A stretch of 37,168 nucleotides of DNA from an uncultured Prevotella sp. GTDB taxonomy: Bacteria > Bacteroidota > Bacteroidia > Bacteroidales > Bacteroidaceae. Shown piece by piece: positions 15,473 through 24,318 of this stretch (the first letter of the stretch is position 1; each line of letters opens with the position of its first letter). The notes below the pieces were generated by a model, which ran no database searches, was not told the origin of the DNA, and saw nothing but the letters and a program-made list of their open reading frames with translations. The stretch spans positions 1 to 37,168 of the forward strand of contig CALUFA010000023.1 of assembly GCA_944319795.1 (NCBI GenBank), in the 5' to 3' direction. The position numbers and the translations under genes were made by a program.

Positions 15473-17254
15473 TTACTGTTCTATCTCCGATAGTTCGAGC
15501 CATCTCATTTCCTTTGCGTCAAGTTCTTCTTTCAGCGCAGGCAGACGTTTGCTTTTTTCCGTCAGTTCGTTTATCGACAACGTTCCGCTGCAAAGTAGTT
15601 CTTCTATTTGTTGCCTTTCCTCTTCCAACGACTCAATATCCTTTTCCAGTTGCGCATATTCCATTTTTTCTTTATAAGTCATTTTGCGCCGTTGTTCGCC
15701 CCTGTGTCTTTCCTTCATGGCGTTGCTTTTATTTGTTGCAGGTTCTTCTTCCTTGCTTTTCAGCATGCACCAGTCGCGGTATTGCGTGTAGTTTCCGGGG
15801 AAATCCTGCACTATTCCGTCGCCTTTGAATACGAGCAAATGGTCGACTATCTTGTCCATGAAATACCTGTCGTGGCTTACTATGATTACGCATCCGGGGA
15901 AATCGGCCAGGTATTCTTCGAATATTTGCAACGTCTGTATGTCTAAGTCGTTGGTAGGTTCGTCAAGAACAAGGAAGTTGGGGTTCTTCATCAGCACGGT
16001 GCATAGGTACAGTTTGCGTTTTTCGCCGCCGCTCAGCTTGTAGACGTAGTTGTGCTGTTGTTCGGGAGTGAACAGGAAGTATTGCAAGAATTGTGAAGCC
16101 GACAAGTGTTTGCCGCCGCCCATGTCGATGTATTCGGCAACGTCGGTGATAACGTCGATTACTTTCTTTTGCTCGTCGAAAACCATGCCTTCTTGCGAGA
16201 AATAACCGAATTTCACCGTCGTGCCGATGTCGAAGCGGCCCGAGTCGGGCTTTTCGAGGCCCAACAGCATTTTTATGAACGTGCTCTTGCCGGTACCATT
16301 GTTTCCTACGATTCCCATCTTCTCGTAGCGGGCGAAGTTGTAATAGAAATCGCGGAGTATAACCTTGTCGGGCGCCCATTGCTTCGATATGTACTGGCAT
16401 TCAAATATTTTGCTGCCGATGTAAACGTTCTTCGACTTCAACCTGACCTGCCGCTCCTCGATGCGGCGTTTGGCGATCTTCTCAAGTTCGTAGAACGCGT
16501 CTTCGCGGTAGCGTGCCTTGTGTCCCCTGGCTTGCGGCATTCGGCGCATCCAGTCGAGTTCCTTGCGGTAGAGGTTGTTGGCTCTTGCCACTTCGGCCCT
16601 TGCGTTGTCGATGCGCTCTTGCCGTTTTTCAAGGTAGAAGCTGTAATTGCCACGGTATGTGTAGACGGTCTTATCGTCGAGCTCAAGTATCGTCGAGCAG
16701 ACCCGGTCGAGGAAAAACCTGTCGTGGGTTACCATCAGCAGAGTCTTGTTGCCTTTTGAGAGGAAGCCTTCGAGCCATTCTATCATGTCCAAGTCAAGGT
16801 GGTTGGTCGGCTCGTCGAGTATGAACATGTCGGGGTCGGTTATCAATACGTTGGCTAATGCCACGCGTCTTTGCTGTCCGCCGCTTAGCGTTCCCATGGT
16901 TTGTGCCAGGTCGCTGATTTTCAGTTGGGTGAGTATTTGTTTGGCCTTAAGTATCTTTTCCTCGTTGCCGTCGTGGTTGAAGCATGCGTCGAGCACGGTG
17001 TCTTCGGGGTTGAACTTCGGCGACTGTTCAAGGTATCCGATGCGCAAATCGCGCCTGAAAATGATTTCGCCAGAGTCGTACCCCTCGATTCCCGTAAGTA
17101 TTGACAGCAAGGTAGACTTTCCCGTGCCGTTGCGGGCCACGAGCCCGACTTTCTGCCTTTCGGCTACGCTGAACGAGATGTTCTCGAACAGGACGTGCGC
17201 TCCGAACGACTTTGTTAGGTCTTGTACGTCGAGATATGGTGTCTGTGTGGCCAT
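15473..17254 (-). CDS. ABC-F family ATPase, Uup-like
   Basis: Soluble tandem ATP-binding protein; ABC-F proteins act on ribosomes rather than as transporters. First Walker A is at residues 41-48 (RNGTGKST) with signature LSGGQQRR; second is near residues 313-324 (GIVGNNGTGKST) with signature LSGGEKRK. The linker between them has the ABC-F arginine-rich region (LDWMRRMPQARGHKARYRE). About residues 510-593 form a C-terminal coiled coil as in Uup. The 593 residues are typical. It starts 7 bases after engB, so the two form an operon. No sign of an antibiotic-resistance subtype can be read directly. Confidence 0.93.
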   Translation of the reverse strand: MATQTPYLDVQDLTKSFGAHVLFENISFSVAERQKVGLVARNGTGKSTLLSILTGIEGYDSGEIIFRRDLRIGYLEQSPKFNPEDTVLDACFNHDGNEEKILKAKQILTQLKISDLAQTMGTLSGGQQRRVALANVLITDPDMFILDEPTNHLDLDMIEWLEGFLSKGNKTLLMVTHDRFFLDRVCSTILELDDKTVYTYRGNYSFYLEKRQERIDNARAEVARANNLYRKELDWMRRMPQARGHKARYREDAFYELEKIAKRRIEERQVRLKSKNVYIGSKIFECQYISKQWAPDKVILRDFYYNFARYEKMGIVGNNGTGKSTFIKMLLGLEKPDSGRFDIGTTVKFGYFSQEGMVFDEQKKVIDVITDVAEYIDMGGGKHLSASQFLQYFLFTPEQQHNYVYKLSGGEKRKLYLCTVLMKNPNFLVLDEPTNDLDIQTLQIFEEYLADFPGCVIIVSHDRYFMDKIVDHLLVFKGDGIVQDFPGNYTQYRDWCMLKSKEEEPATNKSNAMKERHRGEQRRKMTYKEKMEYAQLEKDIESLEEERQQIEELLCSGTLSINELTEKSKRLPALKEELDAKEMRWLELSEIEQ

Positions 17255-17261
17255 TGGCGGG

Positions 17262-17867
17262 TTATTTGTTGTCCAGTGATTTGTTTATGCTGTCTATGTA
17301 GTCAAGTATTTCGTCCTTGCCTGTTTTCTTGTCGCTGCTTGTAATAAAATAAGGTGGAAGTTCTTCCCACGTATCTTTCAGCCCTTCCATGTATGTGCCT
17401 ACCGCTTGCTTGGCCTTTTGCGGCCCCAGCTTGTCGGCCTTGGTGAACACGATTGAGAACGGTATGCCGCTGCCGCCCAGCCAATTGATGAACTCGTTGT
17501 CGATAGCCATGAAGCCGTGGCGTATGTCGATTAGTACGAATACGTTGACGAGCTGGTCGCGTTGCAGAATGTACGAGGTTATCATTTGCTCTAATTTCTG
17601 CTGTACCGACTTTGAGCGTTTAGCGTAGCCGTACCCCGGAAGGTCGACCAAGTACCATTCGTTGTTAATGATGAAATGGTTTATGAGCAGTGTCTTGCCC
17701 GGCGTCGCCGACGTCTTGGCCAGGTTCTTGTGGTTGCAAAGCATGTTTATCAGGCTTGATTTGCCTACGTTGCTCCTGCCGATGAAGGCGTATTCGGGTT
17801 TGACGTCTTTAGGGCATTGGGTCCATGTGGGGCTGCTCACTACGAATTCCGACTTTTTTATTTCCAT
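17262..17867 (-). CDS. engB: Ribosome biogenesis GTPase EngB/YsxC
   Basis: TRAFAC-class GTPase needed for assembly of the large ribosomal subunit. G1 is GRSNVGKS (residues 30-37), G2 the TPGKT stretch near 55, G3 DLPGYG (75-80) and G4 TKAD (near 141). The 201 residues are usual for the family. The ATG at 17867 overlaps the last codons of a possible 43-codon gene, and the ABC-F gene follows after 7 bases. Confidence 0.97.
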   Translation of the reverse strand: MEIKKSEFVVSSPTWTQCPKDVKPEYAFIGRSNVGKSSLINMLCNHKNLAKTSATPGKTLLINHFIINNEWYLVDLPGYGYAKRSKSVQQKLEQMITSYILQRDQLVNVFVLIDIRHGFMAIDNEFINWLGGSGIPFSIVFTKADKLGPQKAKQAVGTYMEGLKDTWEELPPYFITSSDKKTGKDEILDYIDSINKSLDNK

Positions 17868-17989
17868 AATGATTCTTGTTCCAATCGCTTAAAATCCTGT
17901 TTCATGAGAATGTTGTCCAAGCCGGCCGCCGTGGTGACGATGTGTACGGGCTTACGCGTCTTGGCAATGGAAATGCGCCGTATCGGCAT
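17858..17989 (-). CDS. Possible 43-residue small protein overlapping engB
   Basis: An open frame starts with ATG at 17989, 10 bases after the -7 box TACCTTTG, and ends with TAA at 17860-17858, overlapping the engB start by 10 bases. The product begins [10 protein letters not shown], is basic at the front, has a short hydrophobic middle ([14 protein letters not shown]) and ends LEQESLWK. There is almost no leader before it, so translation would be near-leaderless. I do not recognise it. It may be a real small protein, or a leader peptide coupling translation into engB, or chance. The remaining 18008-18151 between the divergent genes shows nothing else. Confidence 0.4.
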   Translation of the reverse strand: MPIRRISIAKTRKPVHIVTTAAGLDNILMKQDFKRLEQESLWK

Positions 17990-17999
17990 TCCCAAAGTG

Positions 18000-18007
18000 C
18001 AAAGGTA
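18000..18007 (-). promoter_or_regulatory. -7 box of the engB operon
   Basis: Minus strand TACCTTTG matches TAnnTTTG. No TTTG is found 19-21 bases upstream, so the match is partial. It would place the transcript start just before the 43-codon frame. Confidence 0.5.
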
Positions 18008-18151
18008 GGCAATAAAAATGAAAAAAGACGTGAATCCGCGATTTATTTGTCCGTATTCAGTCTGTTTGCCTTGTTCCCCTGTAATGTGCTCGGATGTGGG
18101 GCCGGGCGGAAGTTTGGCCGTTGAATATTTTCTTAAGACGTGAAAAACGTG

Positions 18152-18159
18152 TAACTTTG
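18152..18159 (+). promoter_or_regulatory. -7 box upstream of the endonuclease gene
   Basis: TAACTTTG matches TAnnTTTG; a TTTT sits at the -33 position (18128-18131) in place of TTTG. The gene's ATG is 65 bases downstream. Confidence 0.5.
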
Positions 18160-18223
18160 CGGCGTGGCATTTTTGTCAAGAGCGTATTTTTATTGTTTCT
18201 TCATATCAATCTATTTTACGAAA

Positions 18224-19078
18224 ATGAAAAAGTTGAAGTTTTATGTTTTAGTGTTGTGCTCGGCCATGTCCGTAGTTTCGTGCGACGCAATTGGTCGCAA
18301 CAAGTCTGCTCTCAACGAATTAGGCAAGGAATTGGCCGCTGTTGCCGGTGGGGCGCAAAAGCCGGAGGCGGTTGGAAGTGTGGCGGCGGATGCCGGCGAC
18401 AGGTTGCAAATGCAGAAGACCCCGGCCGGAACGCCCGAGCAGATATTGAGGCGCACGGCGTATGTGGCGTCATATAATAAGGAAACGAAACTGCCCAACT
18501 GGGTGGCTTGGCATCTTACTGCCGACCGCACAACCGGTCCGGCCAAGCGCAGCGGTGTTGATTTCGAGGCTGACGCGGACGTGCCGGTCCCGCGTGCCGA
18601 GGATTCTGACTATTACGGGTCGGGTTACGACCGTGGCCACATGTGTCCGGCGGCAGACAACAAGTTTAGCAAGAAGGCTATGGAAGAGTCGTTCCTTTTC
18701 ACCAACATGTGCCCTCAGAACGGCAACCTTAACCGGGGCGACTGGAACGAAATGGAGATGGCGTGCCGTAAGTGGGCCGAGGAGTACGGCGGAGTTTACG
18801 TTGTTTGCGGCCCTATCTTGTACAAAGGCAGGCACAAGACGATAGGTCGCAACAAGGTGGTTGTGCCTGAAGCCTTCTTCAAGGTCGTGCTCCGTTTGGG
18901 CGATGCCCCCGAGGCGATAGGCTTCATCTATAAGAACACGGAGGGCAACCGCCCGAAAGGCGATTACGTGAACACCGTAGACGAGGTTGAACGGATAACC
19001 GGTATCGACTTTTTCCCGTCGCTTCCCGACGGCGTTGAGAAAGCCGTTGAGGCCAAGGCCGACATAAACGAATGGTGA
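18224..19078 (+). CDS. DNA/RNA non-specific endonuclease, lipoprotein
   Basis: Secreted nuclease of the NUC1/Serratia-type beta-beta-alpha-metal family. The ATG at 18224 begins MKKLKFYVL and gives the lipobox SVVSC (Cys20), so it is probably anchored in an outer membrane leaflet. The active-site motif DRGH is at residues 136-139 (YDRGHMCPAADN) and the metal-binding asparagine region is NMCPQNGNLNRGDWNEME. The 284 residues fit. An upstream in-frame ATG (18164) would place extra residues before the signal and is unlikely. It may serve nutrient DNA degradation; no immunity gene is adjacent, so a toxin role is unlikely. Confidence 0.94.
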   Translation: MKKLKFYVLVLCSAMSVVSCDAIGRNKSALNELGKELAAVAGGAQKPEAVGSVAADAGDRLQMQKTPAGTPEQILRRTAYVASYNKETKLPNWVAWHLTADRTTGPAKRSGVDFEADADVPVPRAEDSDYYGSGYDRGHMCPAADNKFSKKAMEESFLFTNMCPQNGNLNRGDWNEMEMACRKWAEEYGGVYVVCGPILYKGRHKTIGRNKVVVPEAFFKVVLRLGDAPEAIGFIYKNTEGNRPKGDYVNTVDEVERITGIDFFPSLPDGVEKAVEAKADINEW

Positions 19079-19318
19079 GCAAATAACGGACGGCCGGGTT
19101 TTGACGTTTTGTTGACGTATCGGCGGTTGGCGTAACATTTTGGTTTTAGCCGACGCTTCCAGGCCGCGTCGCTGTAAAATATTTGCCGGTCGGCTGAAAA
19201 TAAACGATTATTTTGCGTGCAAACGTAAACGGCTGAACGCTTGGAGGTTGCGCGTGTGATGCCGAAAGTGTGCATGAAAAGACGTTTTTAAATCCTGAAA
19301 ATACACAGTATTTTTAAT

Positions 19319-19358
19319 AAAATCCACCCTTTTACCGATTGTAATGGGTGGATTTTTT
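19319..19358 (+). terminator. Terminator downstream of the endonuclease gene
   Basis: The 11-bp stem AAAATCCACCC (19319-19329) pairs with GGGTGGATTTT (19346-19356) and is followed by more T. It lies 240 bases after the endonuclease stop, so it may serve readthrough or an unseen small transcript. Confidence 0.7.
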
Positions 19359-19385
19359 GCGTGAAAAGCGGCTAACGGGATTCCA

Positions 19386-19451
19386 AAAGGTCACCGTTTG
19401 TAAGATGAAAGGCCACCGTTTGTTGTGCTAAATGCCGTTTATCAGGTTGGC
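19386..19451. repeat. 22-bp-period intergenic repeat, site D
   Basis: Three 22-bp units start at 19386, 19408 and 19430. The first two share AAAGG-Y-CACCGTTTG; the third is degenerate. It differs from the other sites in having CCGTTTG where they have CCTTTTG. Confidence 0.6.
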
Positions 19452-19665
19452 ATGGGTGTTTTTACGTTATCCGTTCCTCTGTTTCTTCAAAAAACACCGA
19501 CAAACTTCCACTGACGTATTGATATGCTTTTATTGGTAAATCCTATCGTTTTGTTATCGCGAGAAATACACTTTGAAAGCGCATTGTGGTTTATTTTATT
19601 TTCAATAAAACAACACGCAGGTTATTGTCACAATGACATTTTTGGTTTAAACTTTTATGTAATTT

Positions 19666-19697
19666 TTTGCTGTAACGATTTTTTTTCCTTAACTTTG
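19666..19697 (+). promoter_or_regulatory. ileS promoter
   Basis: TTTG at 19666-19669, 20 bases, then TAACTTTG at 19690-19697: an ideal Bacteroidetes promoter. The ATG is 40 bases after it. Confidence 0.8.
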
Positions 19698-19736
19698 CGC
19701 CTCAAACAAATATAAGGAATTTAAAAAGTAAACGAT

Positions 19737-22700
19737 ATGGCTGATAAGTTTGCCGAGCATAAGGGTCTTGACTTGACCGCGACTAACAAGACGATACTGG
19801 ACGAATGGAACCGCAGCGACGTGTTCCGTAAATCGATAACCGAGCGCGAGGGCTGCCCGCAGTTCGTGTTCTTCGAGGGGCCTCCCTCGGCCAACGGGCA
19901 TCCGGGCATCCACCATGTGCTTGCGCGCACGATAAAGGACACCTTCAACCGATACAAGACCATGAAGGGATACCAGGTTCACCGCAAGGCCGGCTGGGAC
20001 ACCCACGGACTGCCCGTAGAGCTCGGAGTAGAGAAAGAGCTCGGCATAACCAAGGCCGACATCGACAATAAGGAGTCGGATAAGTACATATCGGTAGAGG
20101 ACTACAACCGCAAGTGCCGTGAGAACGTAATGAAGTTCACGGCCGAGTGGCGCGACCTTACCGAGAAAATGGGCTACTGGGTAGACCTCGACCACCCTTA
20201 CATCACCTACGACAACAAATACATCGAGACCCTTTGGTGGCTGCTCAAGCAGCTTTACGACAAGGGGCTGCTTTACAAGGGATACACAATACAGCCGTAT
20301 TCGCCCGCGGCCGGAACAGGACTGTCGAGCCACGAGCTCAACCAGCCCGGCTGCTACCGCGACGTTAAGGACACTACGGCTACGGTGCAGTTCCTCATGA
20401 AAGACCCGAAGCCCGAGATGGCCCAGTGGGGTAAGCCTTACTTCCTGGCGTGGACAACCACGCCGTGGACGCTCGCCGCCAACTCGGCGCTGTGCGTAGG
20501 CCCGAACATCGACTACGTAGCCGTGCAGACATACAACCCTTATTCGGGCGAACCTGTGACGGTAGTCATGGCCGAGGTGCTCGTAGGAGCGTACTTCAAC
20601 CCGAAGGGTGAGGGCGCAGACCTTGCCGCTTACAAGAAGGGCGACAAGGTTATACCTTATAATATAATAGCACGCTATAAAGGTACGGATCTCGTCGGCA
20701 TGCACTATGAGCAGCTGCTGCCGATGATTAGTCCGATGACTGACGGGGCGTTCCGCGTAATCCCCGGTGATTATGTCACCACCGAAGACGGTACCGGCAT
20801 AGTGCACATTGCGCCAAACTTCGGTGCCGACGACGCCAACGTAGCCCGTAAGGCCGGCGTTCCGCCGATTGTGCTGATCGACAAGAAGGGCAACCAGCGT
20901 CCCGTTGTCGACCTTCAGGGCAAGTATTACGTAACCGACGACCTCGACGAAGAGTTCGTCAAGAAGTTTGTCGACGTTGAGGCTTGGAACCGTTATGCCG
21001 GACGCTACGTTAAGAACGCATACGACGAGACCTTGACCGACAAGGACGAGACGCTCGACATAACAATCTGCATGGACCTGAAGGCGCGCGGCATGGCGTT
21101 CAAGATAGAGAAGCACGTACACAACTATCCCCACTGCTGGCGCACGGACAAGCCGATTCTTTATTATCCGCTCGACAGTTGGTTCATCCGCTCGACCGCA
21201 TGCAAGGAGCGCATGGTCGAGCTGAACAAGACCATTAACTGGAAGCCCGAGAGCACCGGTACGGGGCGCTTCGGCAATTGGCTCGAGAACCTTAACGACT
21301 GGAACCTCAGCCGCAGCCGCTTCTGGGGCACTCCGCTTCCCGTATGGCGCGACGAGGACGGCAACGAGGTTTGCATCGGCTCGCTCGAGCAGCTTTACGA
21401 CGAGATAGAGAAGAGCGTCGGGGCTGGGTTGATGGCTTCAAACCCGTTGAAAGACAAAGGCTTCGTGCCGGGCGATTACTCTCAGGAAAACTACGATAAG
21501 ATAGACCTTCACCGCCCATACGTCGACAACATCGTGTTGTGCGGCAAGACAGGAAAGCCCATGAAGAGGGAAACCGACCTGATAGACGTATGGTTCGACT
21601 CTGGCAGCATGCCTTATGCGCAGATACATTATCCGTTTGAGAACGCCGACGCGATAGACAAGCGCGCGGCCTTCCCCGCCGACTTCATCAATGAGGGCGT
21701 CGACCAGACGCGCGGATGGTTCTTCACTCTCCATGCAATTGCAACGATGGTGTTTGACAGCGTGGCGTTCAAGAACGTTATTTCGAGCGGTCTCGTGCTC
21801 GACGCTAAAGGCAACAAGATGAGCAAGCGCTTGGGAAACGCCGTTGATCCGTTTGATACTATCGAGAAATACGGTGCCGACGCAGTGCGCTTCTACATGC
21901 TTACGAACTCGTCGCCGTGGGACAACCTGAAGTTCGACCCCAACGGAGTCGACGAAGTGCGACGCAAGTTCTTCGGCACGCTTTACAATACTTATTCGTT
22001 CTTCAGCCTTTACGCAAATGTCGACGGCTTTGACTATTCGCAGGAGGAAATACCCGTTGGAGAGCGTCCTGAGATTGACCGGTGGATTCTGTCAGAGCTT
22101 AACTCGCTTGTAAAGAACGTAGACGACGCCCTTGCCGACTATGAGCCGACAAAGGCCGGACGACTGATTGATGCGTTCGTAAACGACGATTTAAGCAACT
22201 GGTACGTGCGCCTGAACCGCAAACGTTTCTGGGGCAAGGAGATGGACAAGGACAAGCTCTCGGCTTATGAGACGCTTTACACCTGTCTTGAGACCGTGGC
22301 CAAGTTGCTCGCTCCTTTCTCGCCGTTCTATGCAGACCAGCTTTATATGGATTTGGTGCGTGCAACGGGGCGTGACAATGTAGAGTCAGTGCATCTTGCC
22401 AAGTTCCCCGTGGCTGACGAAATCCTTATGGATAAGAATCTCGAGGCGCGCATGAAGATGGCCCAAAAGATAACGTCGATGGTGCTTGCACTGCGCCGTA
22501 AGGTAAACATCAAGGTCCGCCAGCCGCTGCAGTGCATCATGATTCCGGCCGTTGACGATGTTCAACGCCAGCGCATAGAGGCAGTGAAGAGCCTTGTCGT
22601 AAACGAGGTGAATGTCAAGGAGTTGCGCTTCGTAGAAGGTTCGGGAGTGCTTGTCAAGAAGGTAAAGTGCAATTTCCGTACTATGGGTAAAAAGTTCGGC

Positions 22701-23168
22701 AAGCTGATGAAAGGCATCGCCGGGCAGATGGACGCTTTGAACCAGGACGACATCGCCGCTTTCGAACGCAATGGTAGTATCGTGATTAATATTGAAGGCC
22801 AGGAAGTTGCAGTCGACGTTGCCGACGTTGAGATTATCAACGAGGATATTCCGGGTTGGCTCGTGGCCAACGACGGCAACCTGACCGTGGCGCTCGAGGT
22901 TGAGCTTAACGACGAATTGCGCAACGAGGGCATGGCGCGTGAGCTTATAAACAGGATACAAAACCTGCGTAAGGACTGCGGTTTGGAGATAACTGACCGT
23001 GTGAACGTCACCATTTCGCCTGACGACAGGGTGAAGTCTGCCGTTGATTCGTTTGCCGATTATATCAAGGGCCAAGTGCTTGCCGACCAAATTGCTGTTG
23101 CGGATAACGACGGTTGCGAAGTCGAGCTTGACGAACTGAAAGTAAGAATCAAGGTCGAGAAGGTTTGA
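19737..23168 (+). CDS. ileS: Isoleucyl-tRNA synthetase, IleRS2 type with GXHH motif
   Basis: Charges tRNA-Ile. 1143 residues. The HIGH region is altered: PPSANGHPGIHHVLART aligns with the type 2 pattern PPFATGxPHYGHxL, so the usual HxGH is GIHH here (residues 57-60). The KMSKS loop is KMSKR (residues 694-698), also of the eukaryote-like type. GWDTHGLPVE follows the type 2 form. No C-terminal CxxC zinc pair, expected in IleRS1, is visible. No other ileS occurs in this window, so this is probably the housekeeping enzyme. Type 2 enzymes resist mupirocin and the GXHH variant is reported as hyper-resistant. First gene of the operon with dksA-like, lspA and a DUF4296 gene. Confidence 0.97.
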   Translation: MADKFAEHKGLDLTATNKTILDEWNRSDVFRKSITEREGCPQFVFFEGPPSANGHPGIHHVLARTIKDTFNRYKTMKGYQVHRKAGWDTHGLPVELGVEKELGITKADIDNKESDKYISVEDYNRKCRENVMKFTAEWRDLTEKMGYWVDLDHPYITYDNKYIETLWWLLKQLYDKGLLYKGYTIQPYSPAAGTGLSSHELNQPGCYRDVKDTTATVQFLMKDPKPEMAQWGKPYFLAWTTTPWTLAANSALCVGPNIDYVAVQTYNPYSGEPVTVVMAEVLVGAYFNPKGEGADLAAYKKGDKVIPYNIIARYKGTDLVGMHYEQLLPMISPMTDGAFRVIPGDYVTTEDGTGIVHIAPNFGADDANVARKAGVPPIVLIDKKGNQRPVVDLQGKYYVTDDLDEEFVKKFVDVEAWNRYAGRYVKNAYDETLTDKDETLDITICMDLKARGMAFKIEKHVHNYPHCWRTDKPILYYPLDSWFIRSTACKERMVELNKTINWKPESTGTGRFGNWLENLNDWNLSRSRFWGTPLPVWRDEDGNEVCIGSLEQLYDEIEKSVGAGLMASNPLKDKGFVPGDYSQENYDKIDLHRPYVDNIVLCGKTGKPMKRETDLIDVWFDSGSMPYAQIHYPFENADAIDKRAAFPADFINEGVDQTRGWFFTLHAIATMVFDSVAFKNVISSGLVLDAKGNKMSKRLGNAVDPFDTIEKYGADAVRFYMLTNSSPWDNLKFDPNGVDEVRRKFFGTLYNTYSFFSLYANVDGFDYSQEEIPVGERPEIDRWILSELNSLVKNVDDALADYEPTKAGRLIDAFVNDDLSNWYVRLNRKRFWGKEMDKDKLSAYETLYTCLETVAKLLAPFSPFYADQLYMDLVRATGRDNVESVHLAKFPVADEILMDKNLEARMKMAQKITSMVLALRRKVNIKVRQPLQCIMIPAVDDVQRQRIEAVKSLVVNEVNVKELRFVEGSGVLVKKVKCNFRTMGKKFGKLMKGIAGQMDALNQDDIAAFERNGSIVINIEGQEVAVDVADVEIINEDIPGWLVANDGNLTVALEVELNDELRNEGMARELINRIQNLRKDCGLEITDRVNVTISPDDRVKSAVDSFADYIKGQVLADQIAVADNDGCEVELDELKVRIKVEKV

Positions 23169-23192
23169 ACTTAACTTTAAAAAACATATATT

Positions 23193-23573
23193 ATGGCAGA
23201 AAAAACACGTTACAGCGATGAGGAACTTGAGGAGTTCAGGGGAATCATCAACGAGAAACTTAGACTTGCGAGGCGTGACTACAATCAGATGATGAGGACT
23301 CTGATGAACGCCGACGGCAACGACGTTGACGATACGTCGCCTACGTATAAGGTGCTTGAAGAGGGAAGTGCCACACAGACAAAGGAAGAACTTATCCAGC
23401 AGGCAAGCCGCCTGCAGAAGTTCATCCAGGGACTTGAGGGCGCCCTCGTAAGGATTGAGAACAAGACTTACGGTATCGACCGCATTACCGGCGAACTGAT
23501 ACCGAAGGAGCGCTTGCGCGCAGTTCCACACGCAACGCTAAGCGTGGCATCTAAGAACGCAAGGAAACATTGA
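23193..23573 (+). CDS. DksA/TraR-family protein lacking cysteines
   Basis: 126 residues related to DksA, which binds RNA polymerase through its secondary channel to adjust promoter response. Residues 1-85 form the coiled coil (DEELEEFRGIINEKLRLARRDYNQMMRTL) with an acidic tip (NDVDDTSP). The C-terminal zinc-finger region is TYGIDRITGELIPKERLRAVPHATLS, with no cysteine anywhere in the protein, where E. coli DksA has four. It sits 24 bases after ileS in the order typical of Bacteroidales. Confidence 0.88.
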   Translation: MAEKTRYSDEELEEFRGIINEKLRLARRDYNQMMRTLMNADGNDVDDTSPTYKVLEEGSATQTKEELIQQASRLQKFIQGLEGALVRIENKTYGIDRITGELIPKERLRAVPHATLSVASKNARKH

Positions 23574-23599
23574 GAGGATTTGGTATTTAGTAGTTAAGA

Positions 23600-23666
23600 T
23601 TGGGGCTGGGAAATAATTCTGCGTAAGCAATGCTTGGCTGGAGGTAGGATTGTTTTCCATCCCCAA
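23600..23666 (+). promoter_or_regulatory. Hairpin between the dksA-like gene and lspA
   Basis: TTGGGGCTGGGAAA (23600-23613) pairs with TTTTCCATCCCCAA (23653-23666), allowing one bulge. A smaller hairpin (AAGC/GCTT) lies in the 39-base loop. No T-run follows. It may be an mRNA processing or attenuation element in the 112-base gap; its role is unknown. Confidence 0.4.
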
Positions 23667-23685
23667 CTAATTTGAGGTAACGAGG

Positions 23686-24318
23686 ATGTTGGCATTAAAC
23701 ACTTGCAGCAAGAAATGGCTGGCGGTGGGATTAACCGTAATAGTACTGCTCGTCATTGACCAAGCGATAAAAATAGAGGTGAAAACCAGTATGTGCCTGC
23801 ATGAAAGCATACGCGTAACAGATTGGTTTTACATAAGTTTTATCGAGAATAACGGAATGGCCTTCGGTATGACTTTGATCAATAAGATGGTACTTAGCCT
23901 TTTCCGTATCGTAGCCATCGGGGTTTTAGGTTGGTATTTATTCCGTCAGATAAGGCATGGCGCACGTACTGTTTATGTCGCATGCCTGACACTTGTTTTT
24001 GCCGGAGCCATAGGGAATCTGATAGACTGCATGTTTTACGGTTTGATTTTCAACGCGTCGTCGCCTTATTACGTCTCTTATTTTGTCCCGTTCGGTACAG
24101 GCTATGCTCCGTTTCTCATGGGTAAGGTTGTCGACATGTTCTATTTCCCGATAATTGTGACTACTTGGCCTGAGTGGATGCCGTTCTGGGGTGGGGACGA
24201 GTTTGTTTTTTTCAGCCCGGTGTTCAACTTCGCGGATTCGTGTGTAAGCGTGGGGGTGATTTTACTGTTGCTGTTTTGTCGTAAGGAATTATCGCAAATC
24301 TCGTTTTCTAAGAAATGA
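23686..24318 (+). CDS. lspA: Lipoprotein signal peptidase (signal peptidase II)
   Basis: Inner-membrane aspartyl protease that cleaves prolipoproteins at the lipobox cysteine. 210 residues with four membrane segments. The catalytic aspartates are Asp114 in GNLIDCMFYG and Asp184 in FNFADSCVSVG, and NNGMAFG matches the conserved region. The five lipoproteins in this window (C11 peptidase, lipocalin-like, L,D-transpeptidase, endonuclease, DUF4296) are plausible substrates. The stop overlaps the next start (ATGA), which couples translation. Confidence 0.96.
   Translation: MLALNTCSKKWLAVGLTVIVLLVIDQAIKIEVKTSMCLHESIRVTDWFYISFIENNGMAFGMTLINKMVLSLFRIVAIGVLGWYLFRQIRHGARTVYVACLTLVFAGAIGNLIDCMFYGLIFNASSPYYVSYFVPFGTGYAPFLMGKVVDMFYFPIIVTTWPEWMPFWGGDEFVFFSPVFNFADSCVSVGVILLLLFCRKELSQISFSKK

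Larger units (their letters stand above)
19079..19735. other. 657-bp gap between the endonuclease gene and ileS
   Basis: No credible gene is present. It contains a near-palindrome (19144-19154 with 19189-19200), an AT hairpin (19197-19214), a probable terminator at 19319-19358, the site D 22-bp repeat at 19386-19451 and the ileS promoter at 19666-19697. A 63-codon frame at 19524-19715 overlaps that promoter and resembles no family. Confidence 0.7.

Noticed and set aside
18224-19078. Endonuclease as an antibacterial toxin
   Set aside because: It has a lipoprotein signal, no toxin delivery domain and no adjacent immunity gene; nutrient or general secreted nuclease is simpler.
19689-21134. 481-codon frame on the minus strand
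   Set aside because: Antisense to ileS; its length results from codon bias of the real gene, and its sequence resembles no protein.
22386-23531. 381-codon frame on the minus strand
   Set aside because: Antisense to the end of ileS and to the dksA-like gene, with no recognisable domain.
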